A DNA stretch of 32,446 nt, from assembly GCA_021648285.1 (NCBI GenBank), contig JAKITC010000019.1, positions 1 through 32,446 on the forward strand, given 5' to 3'. The notes under the pieces are model-generated. The model saw nothing but the letters and a program-made list of their open reading frames with translations. It made no database searches and was not told where the DNA came from. The position numbers were made by a program, and so were the translations under genes. How positions within the stretch are numbered: position 1 is the stretch's first letter; each line of letters begins with the position of its first letter. Source of the stretch: Sulfurimonas sp. Lineage in GTDB: Bacteria; Campylobacterota; Campylobacteria; Campylobacterales; Sulfurimonadaceae. Positions 1-11,213 of this stretch are shown piece by piece.

Positions 1-1
1 T

Positions 2-559
2 ATAGGTCAATCAATATTAATGGGCAAATATAGTAAAAAATTTGCAATTTACGATATTATAACTGCTCAGGTTTTAGTTACTGCAGTAAACTTTAACCAA
101 GATGATGATATTACAAGAATTAAAAACACAATTGATACTTTACTATCAAACGGAGTTATTCCAATCATAAATGAAAACGATGCAACTGCTACAGATGAAC
201 TTACAGTTGGAGATAATGATCAGCTTTCAGCATATGTTGCTAAACATACAGATTCTGACATGTTGATCATTCTTTCAGACATTGATGCATATTATGATGA
301 AGATCCACGAAAAAATCCAAATGCAAAGATAATTAAAGTTGTAAACGCTATCGATAAACGAGAGCTGGAAAAAGAGGCAAAACCACACGGCACTTTTGCA
401 ACAGGTGGGATTCTTACAAAATTAAAAGCTGCTGACTACCTTTTAACTAATTCAATTGATATGGTTCTGTCAAGCGGATATGATTTGAGTGATATAAAAG
501 ATTTTATGTTGTATGGTGAGCATACTGGTGGAACTCATTTTACAAGAGGTGAAAAATAG
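2..559 (+). CDS. proB: Glutamate 5-kinase, 5'-truncated by window edge
   Basis: Catalyses ATP-dependent phosphorylation of glutamate, the first step of proline synthesis, in the cytoplasm. The frame is open from base 2 (IGQSILMGKYSKKF...), so the ATG at 20 is internal and roughly the first 70 residues lie outside the window. Visible amino-acid kinase features are the substrate-binding stretch PIINENDATATDEL, the GDNDQLSA segment, LSDIDAYYDEDPRKNP, and the nucleotide-binding GTFATGGILTKLKAA. The protein ends soon after the kinase fold, so there is no C-terminal PUA domain, as is usual in Campylobacterota and unlike E. coli ProB. The stop codon directly abuts the fmt start, indicating co-transcription. 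Confidence 0.93.
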   Translation: MGQSILMGKYSKKFAIYDIITAQVLVTAVNFNQDDDITRIKNTIDTLLSNGVIPIINENDATATDELTVGDNDQLSAYVAKHTDSDMLIILSDIDAYYDEDPRKNPNAKIIKVVNAIDKRELEKEAKPHGTFATGGILTKLKAADYLLTNSIDMVLSSGYDLSDIKDFMLYGEHTGGTHFTRGEK

Positions 560-1468
560 ATGAAAATAATTTTCATGGGTACGCCTGATTATGCAGAACA
601 TATTTTAAAAAAAATTATCGAAACTGACGGTATGGATGTAGTAGCTGTATATACTCAGCCGGATAAACATGTCGGTAGAAAAAAAGTTCTTACTCCTTCT
701 GTTGTTAAAACCTTGGCACAAGAGAATTCAATAGAAGTTTATCAGCCAAACAGACTTCGTGATGAAGATACAGTAACAGAGCTTCTTAATGTTGAGTGTG
801 ATTATGTAGTTGTTGCTGCTTATGGACAGATACTTCCTCTAGCAATTTTACAGCATGCTCCATGTATAAACCTGCATGCTTCTATTTTGCCTCAGTATAG
901 AGGAGCAAGCCCGATTCAGCAGACTCTTCTTAATGGAGATTTTAAAACAGGCGTTACAGCAATGCTTATGGATGTAGGATTAGATACTGGAGATATAATA
1001 AAGATTAAAGAGATTGAAGTGGATGAGACAGAGATGGTAGAATCTCTGTTTGATAGACTGACAGATGTCGCAGTAGAGTTGACAATAGATGTATTAGAGA
1101 ATTTTTCTACATATACTTCGCAAAAGCAAGATGATTCAAAAGCCACTCACTGTGCAAAGATAAGCAAACAAGACGGTGAAGTAGAATTTATAAATGCAAA
1201 AACACTTTACAATAAATATCGTGCATTCACTCCCTGGCCGGCCGTATATTTAAACAGTGGATTAAAGCTGACAGAGATAGAACTTGTAGAAAAGACAAGC
1301 AAAAATGAGATTGGTAAGATTCTACATGTAGATAAAAATAGTGTTGTTGTCGGATGCGAAGAGGGAAGTGTTAAAATATTCAGAGTTCAGCCGCAATCAA
1401 AAAAAGAGATGGATATAATCTCTTATATAAATGGTAAAAGATTAAACATTGCAGATACTCTATCTTGA
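560..1468 (+). CDS. fmt: Methionyl-tRNA formyltransferase
   Basis: Formylates initiator Met-tRNA using 10-formyltetrahydrofolate, for translation initiation. At 302 aa it has normal length. The N-terminus MKIIFMGTPDYA is typical. The formyltransferase core holds the catalytic set Asn104, His106 (INLHASILPQYRG) and Asp142 (DVGLDTGDI), equivalent to E. coli N106/H108/D144. The C-terminal domain follows (YRAFTPWPAVY). The ATG directly follows the proB stop, with an AAGAGGTG Shine-Dalgarno inside the end of proB. Its 3' end overlaps birA by 20 nt, so translation is probably coupled. Confidence 0.97.
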   Translation: MKIIFMGTPDYAEHILKKIIETDGMDVVAVYTQPDKHVGRKKVLTPSVVKTLAQENSIEVYQPNRLRDEDTVTELLNVECDYVVVAAYGQILPLAILQHAPCINLHASILPQYRGASPIQQTLLNGDFKTGVTAMLMDVGLDTGDIIKIKEIEVDETEMVESLFDRLTDVAVELTIDVLENFSTYTSQKQDDSKATHCAKISKQDGEVEFINAKTLYNKYRAFTPWPAVYLNSGLKLTEIELVEKTSKNEIGKILHVDKNSVVVGCEEGSVKIFRVQPQSKKEMDIISYINGKRLNIADTLS

Positions 1469-2084
1469 TAGTGTAGACTCAACTCAAAAGTATTTAAAAG
1501 AGTTGATAAAAGAGAAAAAAGTATCACTACCGTATGCTGTTGTTTCTAATACTCAGACAGATGGAGTAGGTAGTAGAGAAAATTCTTGGACAGGGCTGGA
1601 AGGAAATCTATTTTTATCCTTTGCTATTTCAATCAAAGATTTGCCAAAAGACTTAAAATTAGAATCTGCATCCATATATTTTTCTTATATTCTAAAAGAG
1701 ACTCTAGAAGAGTTGCATTCAAAAGTTTGGATTAAGTGGCCAAATGATTTTTATGTAAATAACAAAAAAATTGGTGGAATGATTACAAATATAATCCAAG
1801 ATTGCCTAGTTTGTGGTGTTGGATTAAATATAGAAAATGCTCCTGAAAATTTTGCAAAATTAGATATACAAATAAGTAGAGACAACTTGTTAGATTTATA
1901 TTTTACAAATGTTGAAAAAAGATTTTTATGGAAGCAAGTTTTTAGCAAATATAAGTTAGAATTTTACAGAAATCAAAACTTTTTTACACATAATGAAGAT
2001 TTAAGAATTTCTTTACAAGATGCAAGTCTCCAAGATGACGGCTCTGTAATAATTAATGGCATGAGGATATATAGTTTAAGATGA
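1449..2084 (+). CDS. birA: Biotin--[acetyl-CoA-carboxylase] ligase, HTH-less
   Basis: Activates biotin to biotinyl-AMP and transfers it to the carboxyl carrier protein of biotin-dependent carboxylases. The 211 aa protein begins directly with the catalytic domain (QILYLDSVDSTQKYL), so it is a class I enzyme without the DNA-binding domain of E. coli BirA. Motifs seen are the biotin/AMP loop TDGVGSRENSW, a degenerate GRGRxGRxW; the KWPND motif followed by KKIGG; and GVGLNI. The start used is TTG at 1449, inside the end of fmt; no ATG precedes the conserved first strand. It ends in a 4-nt ATGA overlap with parA. Confidence 0.9.
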   Translation: MQILYLDSVDSTQKYLKELIKEKKVSLPYAVVSNTQTDGVGSRENSWTGLEGNLFLSFAISIKDLPKDLKLESASIYFSYILKETLEELHSKVWIKWPNDFYVNNKKIGGMITNIIQDCLVCGVGLNIENAPENFAKLDIQISRDNLLDLYFTNVEKRFLWKQVFSKYKLEFYRNQNFFTHNEDLRISLQDASLQDDGSVIINGMRIYSLR

Positions 2085-2866
2085 GCGAAGTAATAGTAAT
2101 TGCAAATCAAAAGGGTGGTGTTGGTAAAACGACTACTGCCGTAAACTTAGCTGCTTCACTGGCAGTTGCAGAAAAAAAAGTGCTTTTGATAGACTCTGAT
2201 CCTCAGGCAAATGCCACCACATCTTTAGGTTTTCACAGAAATGATTATGAGTTTAACATGTATCATGTACTAATAGGTACAAAAAAATTAAAAGACATAA
2301 TATTAAAATCAGAACTTCCAACTCTGCATCTTGCTCCATCAAACATCGGTCTTGTCGGAATTGAAAAAGAGTACTACGATGCAGAGAACTCAAAAGGACG
2401 TGAACTAGTTTTAAAAAAAGCTATTTCAAATGTATTAAAAGATTATGACTATATTATCATAGATTCACCACCTGCGCTTGGACCAATGACTATAAATGCA
2501 CTCTCAGCCTCAAATTCTGTGATTATACCAATTCAGTGTGAGTTTTTTGCACTAGAAGGGCTTGCGCAGCTTTTAAATACTGTAAAGCTTGTAAGAAAAT
2601 CAATAAACAAAAACTTAAATATTAAAGGTTTTTTGCCAACTATGTTTTCTTCTCAAAATAATCTTTCAAAACAGGTTTTTGCTGATTTAAAGCAACACTT
2701 TAACAGTAAACTTTTTAAAGATGCAAGTGGTCAAATTATTGTAGTTCCTAGAAATGTTAAACTTGCTGAATCACCATCTTTTGGAAAACCGGCAATTTTA
2801 TATGATGTAAAGTCTAGCGGCTCTATCTCTTATCAAAATTTAGCACAGGCAATAATTGAATCATGA
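2081..2866 (+). CDS. parA: Chromosome partitioning ATPase ParA (Soj)
   Basis: A deviant Walker-type ATPase that binds nucleoid DNA and moves ParB-parS complexes during chromosome segregation. Residues 11-18 form the P-loop KGGVGKTT with the signature lysine of the ParA/MinD class; DSDPQANATTSLG is the A' region and YIIIDSPPALG the Walker B region. At 261 aa it is of the short chromosomal type, without the N-terminal HTH found in plasmid ParA. It overlaps birA and parB by 4 nt at each end. Location beside ATP synthase genes is typical of Campylobacterota chromosomes. Confidence 0.96.
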   Translation: MSEVIVIANQKGGVGKTTTAVNLAASLAVAEKKVLLIDSDPQANATTSLGFHRNDYEFNMYHVLIGTKKLKDIILKSELPTLHLAPSNIGLVGIEKEYYDAENSKGRELVLKKAISNVLKDYDYIIIDSPPALGPMTINALSASNSVIIPIQCEFFALEGLAQLLNTVKLVRKSINKNLNIKGFLPTMFSSQNNLSKQVFADLKQHFNSKLFKDASGQIIVVPRNVKLAESPSFGKPAILYDVKSSGSISYQNLAQAIIES

Positions 2867-3705
2867 AATCACAAAAATTAGGTCGTGGATTAGACGCACT
2901 TTTAGGCGAGATTGATGAAGCTTATGAGAACGAAGGCTCTCCAAGGGATTATATAGTTGAAATATCATTAAAAGATATTAGACCAAATCCATTTCAACCA
3001 AGAAAACATTTTGAAGAAAATTCTCTTTATGAACTTAGTGAATCAATTAAAAATGATGGATTACTTCAGCCTATTGTAGTTACAGAGGACATAGATGGTT
3101 ATGTTCTTATTGCAGGCGAGAGAAGATTACGTGCATCTAAACTTGCAAAACTAAAAACTATTCGTGCTATTGTCTCAAATAGTGATGATCATAAAATGAG
3201 ACAGTTAGCTCTTATTGAAAATATTCAAAGAGATGAGTTAAATTCTATTGAACTTGCACATGCTTATGCTGAACTTATCAAACTTCATGAATTAACACAA
3301 GAAGAACTCTCTTTAAAAGTTTATAAAAGTAGAACTCATATCACAAACACATTAAGACTTTTACAGTTGTCTTTAAAAACGCAAAAAGCACTTATAGAGA
3401 AAAAAATCACAGCTGGTCATGCTAAAGTTATAATTGGATTAGATGAAAAACAGCAGCAGTTAATTGTAAATTCAATTGTTGGACAAAAATTAAGTGTTAG
3501 AGAAGTCGAAGCAATGATTAAGAGTATGAAGAATAAAATAGTAGAATTTTCTGAAGGAATAAAAGTTATTTCATATGATTTCGGTGATGCTAAAGATATA
3601 TTTTCTTCACTTGGATATAAAATTAAGACTTCTAACAAAAGCTTAACCATAGAATTTGATAATGAAAATCATATAAATGATTTTTTAAAATATTTGACAA
3701 AATAA
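2863..3705 (+). CDS. parB: Chromosome partitioning protein ParB
   Basis: CTP-dependent DNA clamp that loads at parS and is the partner of ParA. The N-terminal KLGRGLDALLGE is the ParA-contact peptide. The ParB/Srx nuclease-like domain follows, with NPFQPRKHF, the GERRLRA CTP-binding motif and LIENIQRDELN. A helix-turn-helix (EELSLKVYKSRTHITNTLRLL) and a short C-terminal dimerisation domain complete it. Length (280 aa) is normal. The ATG overlaps the parA stop. I saw no convincing parS palindrome in the window by eye. Confidence 0.96.
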   Translation: MKSQKLGRGLDALLGEIDEAYENEGSPRDYIVEISLKDIRPNPFQPRKHFEENSLYELSESIKNDGLLQPIVVTEDIDGYVLIAGERRLRASKLAKLKTIRAIVSNSDDHKMRQLALIENIQRDELNSIELAHAYAELIKLHELTQEELSLKVYKSRTHITNTLRLLQLSLKTQKALIEKKITAGHAKVIIGLDEKQQQLIVNSIVGQKLSVREVEAMIKSMKNKIVEFSEGIKVISYDFGDAKDIFSSLGYKIKTSNKSLTIEFDNENHINDFLKYLTK

Positions 3706-3720
3706 TACTCAAAAACCAAC

Positions 3721-3794
3721 AAATTTATAAATTTATTCTTTCTTTAACAATTCTTTTAATTTTATCATAGTATAATCACGCAACTTTTAGGAGG
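3721..3794 (+). promoter_or_regulatory. Promoter and strong RBS of the ATP synthase operon
   Basis: The 93-nt parB-atpF' gap has a perfect -10 box TATAAT at 3771-3776 and no clear -35; this fits Campylobacterota sigma-70 promoters, which rely on T-rich upstream sequence, present here. AGGAGG at 3789-3794 sits 4 nt before the atpF' ATG and is among the best Shine-Dalgarno matches in the window. The perfect AT palindrome AAATTTATAAATTT at 3721-3734, followed by T-rich sequence, may be a weak parB terminator. Confidence 0.6.
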
Positions 3795-3798
3795 TGCT

Positions 3799-4221
3799 AT
3801 GTTAGATATAAATCCAATACTACTTATAGCTACATTAATCGTGTTTCTTGCACTTATTGTCACTCTTAACAGTTGGCTTTATAATCCATTATTCGCTTAT
3901 ATGAATAAAAGAGATGAAGACATCAAAAGAGACTTACAAAAGGTGGGCTCTAATGATGATGAAATCAATGAACTTTATTCAAAAGCAGAATCAATAATTA
4001 CAAATGCTAAACTGGAAACTGCGGCCTTAAGAGAGAAAGTTATAACAGATGCTAAAGAGTTAGCAGAGAGTAAGTTAGAAGCGAAACGTGCTGAATTAGC
4101 AAAAGAGTATTCAGAGTTTGAGCAGTCACTTGCTCAGTCTCGTGAACAATTAATGGGTGATTTAAAATCACAAGTTCCATTGTTTACAGAAGCTGTTAAA
4201 GCTAAATTTAGTCAAATATAA
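3799..4221 (+). CDS. atpF': F0F1 ATP synthase subunit b'
   Basis: Peripheral-stalk subunit. Residues about 5-28 form one membrane helix (NPILLIATLIVFLALIVTL). The rest is a charged helical stalk typical of b subunits, from YMNKRDEDIKRDLQ through repeated Ala/Glu/Lys heptads. At 140 aa it is shorter than the following b subunit. Campylobacterota carry b and b' as adjacent genes, like cyanobacteria and some alphaproteobacteria, which implies a heterodimeric stalk. It opens the run atpF'-F-H-A-G-D-C; the membrane subunits a and c (atpB, atpE) are not in the window. Confidence 0.9.
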   Translation: MLDINPILLIATLIVFLALIVTLNSWLYNPLFAYMNKRDEDIKRDLQKVGSNDDEINELYSKAESIITNAKLETAALREKVITDAKELAESKLEAKRAELAKEYSEFEQSLAQSREQLMGDLKSQVPLFTEAVKAKFSQI

Positions 4222-4230
4222 GGATGTAAT

Positions 4231-4743
4231 GTGAGTAGAATTATAATATTAATGCTTATGATATCAACAATAGCATTAGCATCTGATGCGGAGCATGCAG
4301 GTACGGATATCGTTCAAAGTACAGTAAACTTTTTACTTTTTGCTGGACTTATTTGGTACCTAGTTGCTGAACCAGCTAAGAATTATTTTGCATCCAGAAG
4401 TCAAGCGATTGCTGATGAGATGAAAAAAGTTCAAGATAAATTAAAAGAAACTGGAGCTCTTAAAAAAGAAGCACTAGCTAAGATTACAGATGCTGAAAAG
4501 TTTGCTGAAGAATTGGCTATTAGCTCTAAAAAAGAGAATAAGATTATAAATGACAACATCATAACTCAATGTAATGTAGATTTAGGAATTCTTGATAAGC
4601 AACAGGGTGTATTAATGGACTTTGAACAAAGAAAAATGATTCGCAGTGTTGTAGAAGATACACTTGAAGAAGTGTTGAACAAGAGTAGTGATAGTTTTGA
4701 TAAAGAAGCTATGGCTAATGTCATCTTAAAGAAGGTGGCGTAA
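4231..4743 (+). CDS. atpF: F0F1 ATP synthase subunit b
   Basis: Second peripheral-stalk subunit. The GTG start at 4231 is preceded by AAGGA, which overlaps the atpF' stop. Unusually for a b subunit, the first 17 residues (MSRIIILMLMISTIALA) look like a cleavable signal peptide ending in ALAS; the real anchor helix follows at about 31-47 (STVNFLLFAGLIWYLVAEP). A long charged coiled-coil region follows. Position and length (170 aa) support the assignment; primary sequence of b subunits is poorly conserved, so the call relies on operon context plus architecture. Confidence 0.9.
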   Translation: MSRIIILMLMISTIALASDAEHAGTDIVQSTVNFLLFAGLIWYLVAEPAKNYFASRSQAIADEMKKVQDKLKETGALKKEALAKITDAEKFAEELAISSKKENKIINDNIITQCNVDLGILDKQQGVLMDFEQRKMIRSVVEDTLEEVLNKSSDSFDKEAMANVILKKVA

Positions 4744-4744
4744 T

Positions 4745-5278
4745 ATGGAAGAATTAATCGCAAAAAGATATATTAAAGCTATTAAAAAAAGTTCTGATAT
4801 AAAATCTATGCAGAGTGTGGCTTTGATATTTTCTGCTATAGCTGAGTCTTTTAATGATGAGAGCTTTATTCAAATTATTAATAACCCAAATGTAAGCAAA
4901 GATCAAAAAGCAGACATTCTTTTATCAGCAGTTAAATCAGCTAAGTCAAAAGAAGTAGATAATTTAATAAAATTACTTGCTGAGCATAATCGTATTAACA
5001 TTATTCCTGCAATTGCAGAAGCAATGAGAAAAGATATTGCAAGAACTGCTAAAAACTATACTGGAGTTGTATCCAGTGATAGTGATATTGATACAAAAGT
5101 TATAGAAGATTTAAGTAGTGGATTAAGTAAAAGATTTGACTCTGTTATATCACTAAAGTTTGTAAAAGATAATTTTAACGGTATTAAAGTAGATGTTGAA
5201 GACCTTGGTGTTGAGATTAGATTCTCAAAATCTAGAATCAACAGTCAAATTATAGAACATATAGTAAAAGCAATTTAA
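4745..5278 (+). CDS. atpH: F0F1 ATP synthase subunit delta
   Basis: Joins the peripheral stalk to the top of the F1 head. The 177 aa protein starts with the characteristic IAKRYIKAI pattern of OSCP/delta, followed by a helical N-terminal domain (FIQIINNPNVSKDQKADIL, LIKLLAEHNRINIIPAIAE) and a C-terminal domain with GVEIRFSKSRINSQI. The ATG lies 1 nt after the atpF stop. The next gene, atpA, follows after 21 nt. Confidence 0.94.
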   Translation: MEELIAKRYIKAIKKSSDIKSMQSVALIFSAIAESFNDESFIQIINNPNVSKDQKADILLSAVKSAKSKEVDNLIKLLAEHNRINIIPAIAEAMRKDIARTAKNYTGVVSSDSDIDTKVIEDLSSGLSKRFDSVISLKFVKDNFNGIKVDVEDLGVEIRFSKSRINSQIIEHIVKAI

Positions 5279-5299
5279 CTTCAAGAGAGGAGATATATA

Positions 5300-6817
5300 G
5301 TGGTAGCAAAAATTCAAGCTGATGAAATCAGTTCAATAATTAAAGAGCGTATCGATAACTTTGAATTAAGTGTTGATATTAATGAAACAGGTAAAATTAT
5401 TTCTTATGCTGATGGTGTTGCACAAGTTTACGGACTTAGCAATGTTATGGCTGGTGAAATGGTAGAGTTCGAAGAGGGTACTAGAGGTTTGGTAATGAAC
5501 CTTGCAGAGAGCGCAGTAGGTGTAGTTATTCTTGGCGGAGGTACACAACTAAAAGAAGGAATGTCTGTTAAAAGACTTGGTAAACTTCTTAAAGTTCCTG
5601 TTGGTGATGCACTCTTAGGCCGTGTAATAAATGCACTTGGTGAGCCGATTGACGGTAAAGGTCCAATTGAGACAACTGAAACTCGTTTCGTTGAAGAAAA
5701 GGCACCTGGTATTATGCAGAGAAAATCTGTTCATGAGCCATTAGCAACCGGTATTAAAGCAATTGATGCACTGGTTCCAATCGGTCGTGGTCAGCGTGAG
5801 CTTATCATCGGTGATAGACAAACTGGTAAAACAACTGTTGCACTTGATACTATTATCAACCAAAAAGGCAATGGTGTTGTTTGTATCTATGTTGCTGTAG
5901 GTCAAAAAGAGTCAACTGTTGCTCAAATAGTTCGTCGTTTAGAAGATCACGGTGCAATGGAGTATACAATTGTTGTATCTTCAACAGCTGCTGAAGCTGC
6001 TGCACTTCAATTTTTAGCTCCTTATACTGGCGTTACTATGGGTGAATATTTCCGTGATAACGCTAGACACGGTCTAATTGTATACGATGATTTATCAAAG
6101 CATGCAGTTGCATACCGTGAAATGTCACTTATTCTTCGTCGTCCTCCGGGTCGTGAAGCATATCCTGGTGATGTTTTCTATATTCACTCTCGTCTACTTG
6201 AGAGAGCTGCTAAGTTAAGTGATGAGAAAGGTGCTGGATCGCTTACTGCACTTCCTATTATTGAGACTCAAGCTGGTGATGTTGCGGCATATATTCCAAC
6301 TAATGTTATCTCTATTACTGATGGTCAGATTTTCCTAGAAACTGAACTATTTAACTCGGGTGTTCGTCCAGCAATTAATGTTGGTCTTTCAGTATCTCGT
6401 GTTGGTGGTGCTGCTCAAATTAAAGCTACTAAGCAAGTTGCCGGTACTTTAAGACTTGACCTTGCTCAGTATCGTGAGCTTCAGGCATTTGCTCAGTTTG
6501 CATCTGATCTTGATGAAACTTCTCGTAATCAGCTAGAGCGTGGACAAAGAATGGTAGAAGTTCTTAAGCAAGGACCTTTCTCTCCACTTTCTGCTGAAAA
6601 ACAAGTTGTTATCATCTTTGCTGGTAATGAAGGTTTCCTAGATGACTTTGCTCCGTCAAATGTTGTTCGTTTTGAAGCTGAGTTGTATCCATTTATTGAA
6701 GCATCTTACCCTCAAATCTTTGAGAACATAAGAAGTGCTTCTAAAGTAGATGATGATACAAAAGCACTAATGAAAAAAGCACTTGAAGAGTTCAAAGCCA
6801 GCTTTGTAGCTAACTAA
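5300..6817 (+). CDS. atpA: F0F1 ATP synthase subunit alpha
   Basis: Non-catalytic nucleotide-binding subunit of F1 (505 aa, normal). The beta-barrel domain is followed by the P-loop GDRQTGKT at 171-178, and the alpha signature region is visible near [20 protein letters not shown]. The GTG start at 5300 is preceded by AGAGAGGAG. Codon use shows more CGT Arg and GGT Gly than the surrounding genes, as expected for high expression. Confidence 0.98.
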   Translation: MVAKIQADEISSIIKERIDNFELSVDINETGKIISYADGVAQVYGLSNVMAGEMVEFEEGTRGLVMNLAESAVGVVILGGGTQLKEGMSVKRLGKLLKVPVGDALLGRVINALGEPIDGKGPIETTETRFVEEKAPGIMQRKSVHEPLATGIKAIDALVPIGRGQRELIIGDRQTGKTTVALDTIINQKGNGVVCIYVAVGQKESTVAQIVRRLEDHGAMEYTIVVSSTAAEAAALQFLAPYTGVTMGEYFRDNARHGLIVYDDLSKHAVAYREMSLILRRPPGREAYPGDVFYIHSRLLERAAKLSDEKGAGSLTALPIIETQAGDVAAYIPTNVISITDGQIFLETELFNSGVRPAINVGLSVSRVGGAAQIKATKQVAGTLRLDLAQYRELQAFAQFASDLDETSRNQLERGQRMVEVLKQGPFSPLSAEKQVVIIFAGNEGFLDDFAPSNVVRFEAELYPFIEASYPQIFENIRSASKVDDDTKALMKKALEEFKASFVAN

Positions 6818-6827
6818 GGAAAATTTT

Positions 6828-9118
<2,291 letters not shown>

Positions 9119-9134
9119 TTCTTAAAGGACTGAA

Positions 9135-9527
9135 ATGGGTAATATTAAACTTGAAATCCTGACTCCTAATGGTGAAATATACAATGGCGAAGCATTTAGC
9201 ATAACTCTTCCTGGCGAAGAGGGCGAATTTGGTGTTTTGGCAGAACATTCTTCATTATCAACATTACTGGAAGCAGGTGTAATAGATATTGAAAAAGAAG
9301 ATAAATCAGTCGAATCTATTTTAATCAACTGGGGCGTTGTCAATGTTGATGAAGAAAAAGTTGTTGTATTAGTTGAAGGTGCAGTAGCTATTCGTGGAGA
9401 AACTGAGAGTGATGTTGCAAAAGCTCTTGAAGATGCTAAGAAACTTATTGAATCTATTAAAGACAATAATCCTGCAATAGCAACTGTTGCTGCAAAGATT
9501 GAATCAGCAGCCCAAAATTTGATATAA
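9135..9527 (+). CDS. atpC: F0F1 ATP synthase subunit epsilon
   Basis: Central-stalk subunit that couples and can inhibit rotation. The N-terminal beta-sandwich is clear (LEILTPNGEIYNGEAFSITLPGEEGEFGVLAEH), with the expected GVVNVDEEKVVVLVEGA strand. A short C-terminal helical part follows. Length 130 aa is normal. AAAGGA lies upstream of the ATG. It closes the F1 gene run, and tolQ begins only 3 nt after its stop, so the Tol genes are probably read from the same transcript. Confidence 0.96.
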   Translation: MGNIKLEILTPNGEIYNGEAFSITLPGEEGEFGVLAEHSSLSTLLEAGVIDIEKEDKSVESILINWGVVNVDEEKVVVLVEGAVAIRGETESDVAKALEDAKKLIESIKDNNPAIATVAAKIESAAQNLI

Positions 9528-9530
9528 ATA

Positions 9531-10097
9531 ATGTTTAACGAATTAATTGATTTTTATACAAAAAGCCATCCAGTCACACTGGGTGTTTTAGCTCTTTTAG
9601 CAGTATATTTTATAGTGCTGAATTGGGTTTTTTTCTACCGCTATTTTTCCATTAATAGTTGGATTGATATAGAGAGTAGATCTCTTGAGAGCCTTCTTAT
9701 GGGAGCACAAACAGTAAATCCTCAATCATTTTTAAATAACTTTTTAAAAGCAAGTTCAAATATCACTAAAGAAGTTTTAGATTTGGGAATGCTTGCTGCC
9801 ACAAAAGAAGCTACTAAGGGTTTATCAATACTTTCTATCTTTGCTTCTACTACTCCTTTTATTGGTCTATTTGGTACTGTTGTCTCTATTTTAGATACAT
9901 TTACACATATAGGACAAAGCAGTGGGGGAATGTCAGTAATTGCAAGTGGTGTATCTGATGCGCTTGTTGCTACTGCTGCTGGTATATTTGTTGCAATTTT
10001 TGCATATACTTATCACCAAATACTAAAAAGAAAATCATTCGAATTGGTTAGTTTTATGCAGATGCAAAGTGATGCAATATTAGCTAGAAAAGCATAA
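9531..10097 (+). CDS. tolQ: TolQ/ExbB-type proton channel protein
   Basis: Inner-membrane stator that uses proton motive force together with TolR to energise TolA. The 188 aa protein has three predicted membrane helices, at about 15-36, 94-117 and 136-160. The family-typical segments are TTPFIGLFGTVVSILDTF and the Ala/Gly-rich third helix VSDALVATAAGIFVAIFAY. ExbB and TolQ cannot be told apart by motif, but the tolR, tolA, tolB and pal genes immediately downstream argue for TolQ. Confidence 0.9.
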   Translation: MFNELIDFYTKSHPVTLGVLALLAVYFIVLNWVFFYRYFSINSWIDIESRSLESLLMGAQTVNPQSFLNNFLKASSNITKEVLDLGMLAATKEATKGLSILSIFASTTPFIGLFGTVVSILDTFTHIGQSSGGMSVIASGVSDALVATAAGIFVAIFAYTYHQILKRKSFELVSFMQMQSDAILARKA

Positions 10098-10100
10098 ACT

Positions 10101-10493
10101 ATGCGTTATGACTGGGATGAAAAACCTGAACTTAACATCACTCCTCTTGTGGATGTTATGCTCGTTCTTTTAGCAATTATGATGGTTGTAGCACCAAACA
10201 TGATCTATGAAGAGAAAATAAATCTTCCTCAAAGTTCAAAAACCACTCAATTATCTAAAATACCTCCCGTTCATATAGTTATTGATAGAGATAAAAATTT
10301 AAAAGTCAATAAAGACACATTTTTATTTAATTCCTTCATGGATAACTTTTTTCTTTATGCAAATAAGCTGGACAAAAAAGCTACAGTGCTCATCAGTGCT
10401 GATAAAAATTTGGATTATGGTGTTGTTATGTCAGTATTAGCTGCTGTTAAACAAGCAGGTTTTTCTGAGGTTTCATTAGCTACCAATGGATAG
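10101..10493 (+). CDS. tolR: TolR/ExbD-type biopolymer transport protein
   Basis: Partner of TolQ (130 aa). A short cytoplasmic N-terminus leads into one membrane helix at about 14-32 (ITPLVDVMLVLLAIMMVVAP) carrying Asp18, the conserved proton-binding aspartate of the family. The periplasmic domain ends with the usual KAGF-like motif (AAVKQAGFSEVSLAT). It starts 3 nt after tolQ and overlaps the next gene by 8 nt. Confidence 0.92.
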   Translation: MRYDWDEKPELNITPLVDVMLVLLAIMMVVAPNMIYEEKINLPQSSKTTQLSKIPPVHIVIDRDKNLKVNKDTFLFNSFMDNFFLYANKLDKKATVLISADKNLDYGVVMSVLAAVKQAGFSEVSLATNG

Positions 10494-11211
10494 AAATAGT
10501 AGGTATTTCTATATTAGTGGTCTTATATCGCTATCTCTCTTTATATTTTTTTTAACAATATCTATATACATGTTAGTATCATCAGATAAAGTAAAAAGCT
10601 TTGCATTAAAAAAAGATAATTACATATCTGTATCTCTTATCACTCCAAAAATAAGCTCAAATAGTGCTAAAAAAAGTGTACAAAAACAAATTGTAAAAGA
10701 GAAGGTAAAAGCAGTTGAAACTAAGGAGATAGATATCGATAATCTATTTAGTGATGTTTGGACAAAAAGTATCAAAAAAACAGAAAAAACAGAAAAAAAA
10801 GTAAATAAAAGAAGACTTTTAGAGATTCAGAAAAAGATAAATAAATCAAATGAAAACAGAGTTGAATCAATATCTAAAAAGCTTCAGAGAATGGATGCTC
10901 CAAAGGTAAAGAATGAAAGTGTTAAAACATCTACAGCAAGTGAAGTTAATGAATATTTGGCTAAAATTCAGGCTTTAGTATATGAATATTTTTATCCGCC
11001 TCAAAATTCACAGGGAAACAGTGTAGAAGCTATTATTGAACTTAGCCCTATAGGTAAAGTGTATGATTTCAGAATCTTAAGATACTCTTCGAGTAGTGAA
11101 TTAAACAGTGAGTGTGATAAGATTAAAGATAGACTGATGGGTGTCATTTTTCCTGAAAATCCTGATAATAGTTCAGGTACATATACGATTACATTAACAT
11201 CTAAGGAGTAG
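10486..11211 (+). CDS. tolA: TolA/TonB-like energy transducer
   Basis: Envelope-spanning protein expected to link TolQR to outer-membrane Pal/TolB. Architecture of the 241 aa protein is one N-terminal membrane anchor at about 7-31 (ISGLISLSLFIFFLTISIYML), a Lys/Glu/Ser-rich periplasmic region up to about residue 155, then a compact C-terminal domain (IQALVYEYFYPPQ...VEAIIELSPIGKVYDFRIL) like the TolA/TonB C-terminal fold. It is much shorter than E. coli TolA. TonB annotation is also possible on sequence grounds; position between tolR and tolB favours TolA. Confidence 0.82.
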   Translation: MDRNSRYFYISGLISLSLFIFFLTISIYMLVSSDKVKSFALKKDNYISVSLITPKISSNSAKKSVQKQIVKEKVKAVETKEIDIDNLFSDVWTKSIKKTEKTEKKVNKRRLLEIQKKINKSNENRVESISKKLQRMDAPKVKNESVKTSTASEVNEYLAKIQALVYEYFYPPQNSQGNSVEAIIELSPIGKVYDFRILRYSSSSELNSECDKIKDRLMGVIFPENPDNSSGTYTITLTSKE

Positions 11212-11213
11212 AT

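Noticed and set aside
2863..3705. parS centromere sites near parAB
   Set aside because: I looked for palindromes of the GTTTCACGTGAAAC type in and around parAB and saw none by eye; a full scan of the chromosome would be needed.
9531..11211. ExbB-ExbD-TonB system for iron uptake
   Set aside because: Family motifs allow it, but tolB, pal and cpoB follow directly, so a Tol system is the simpler reading.
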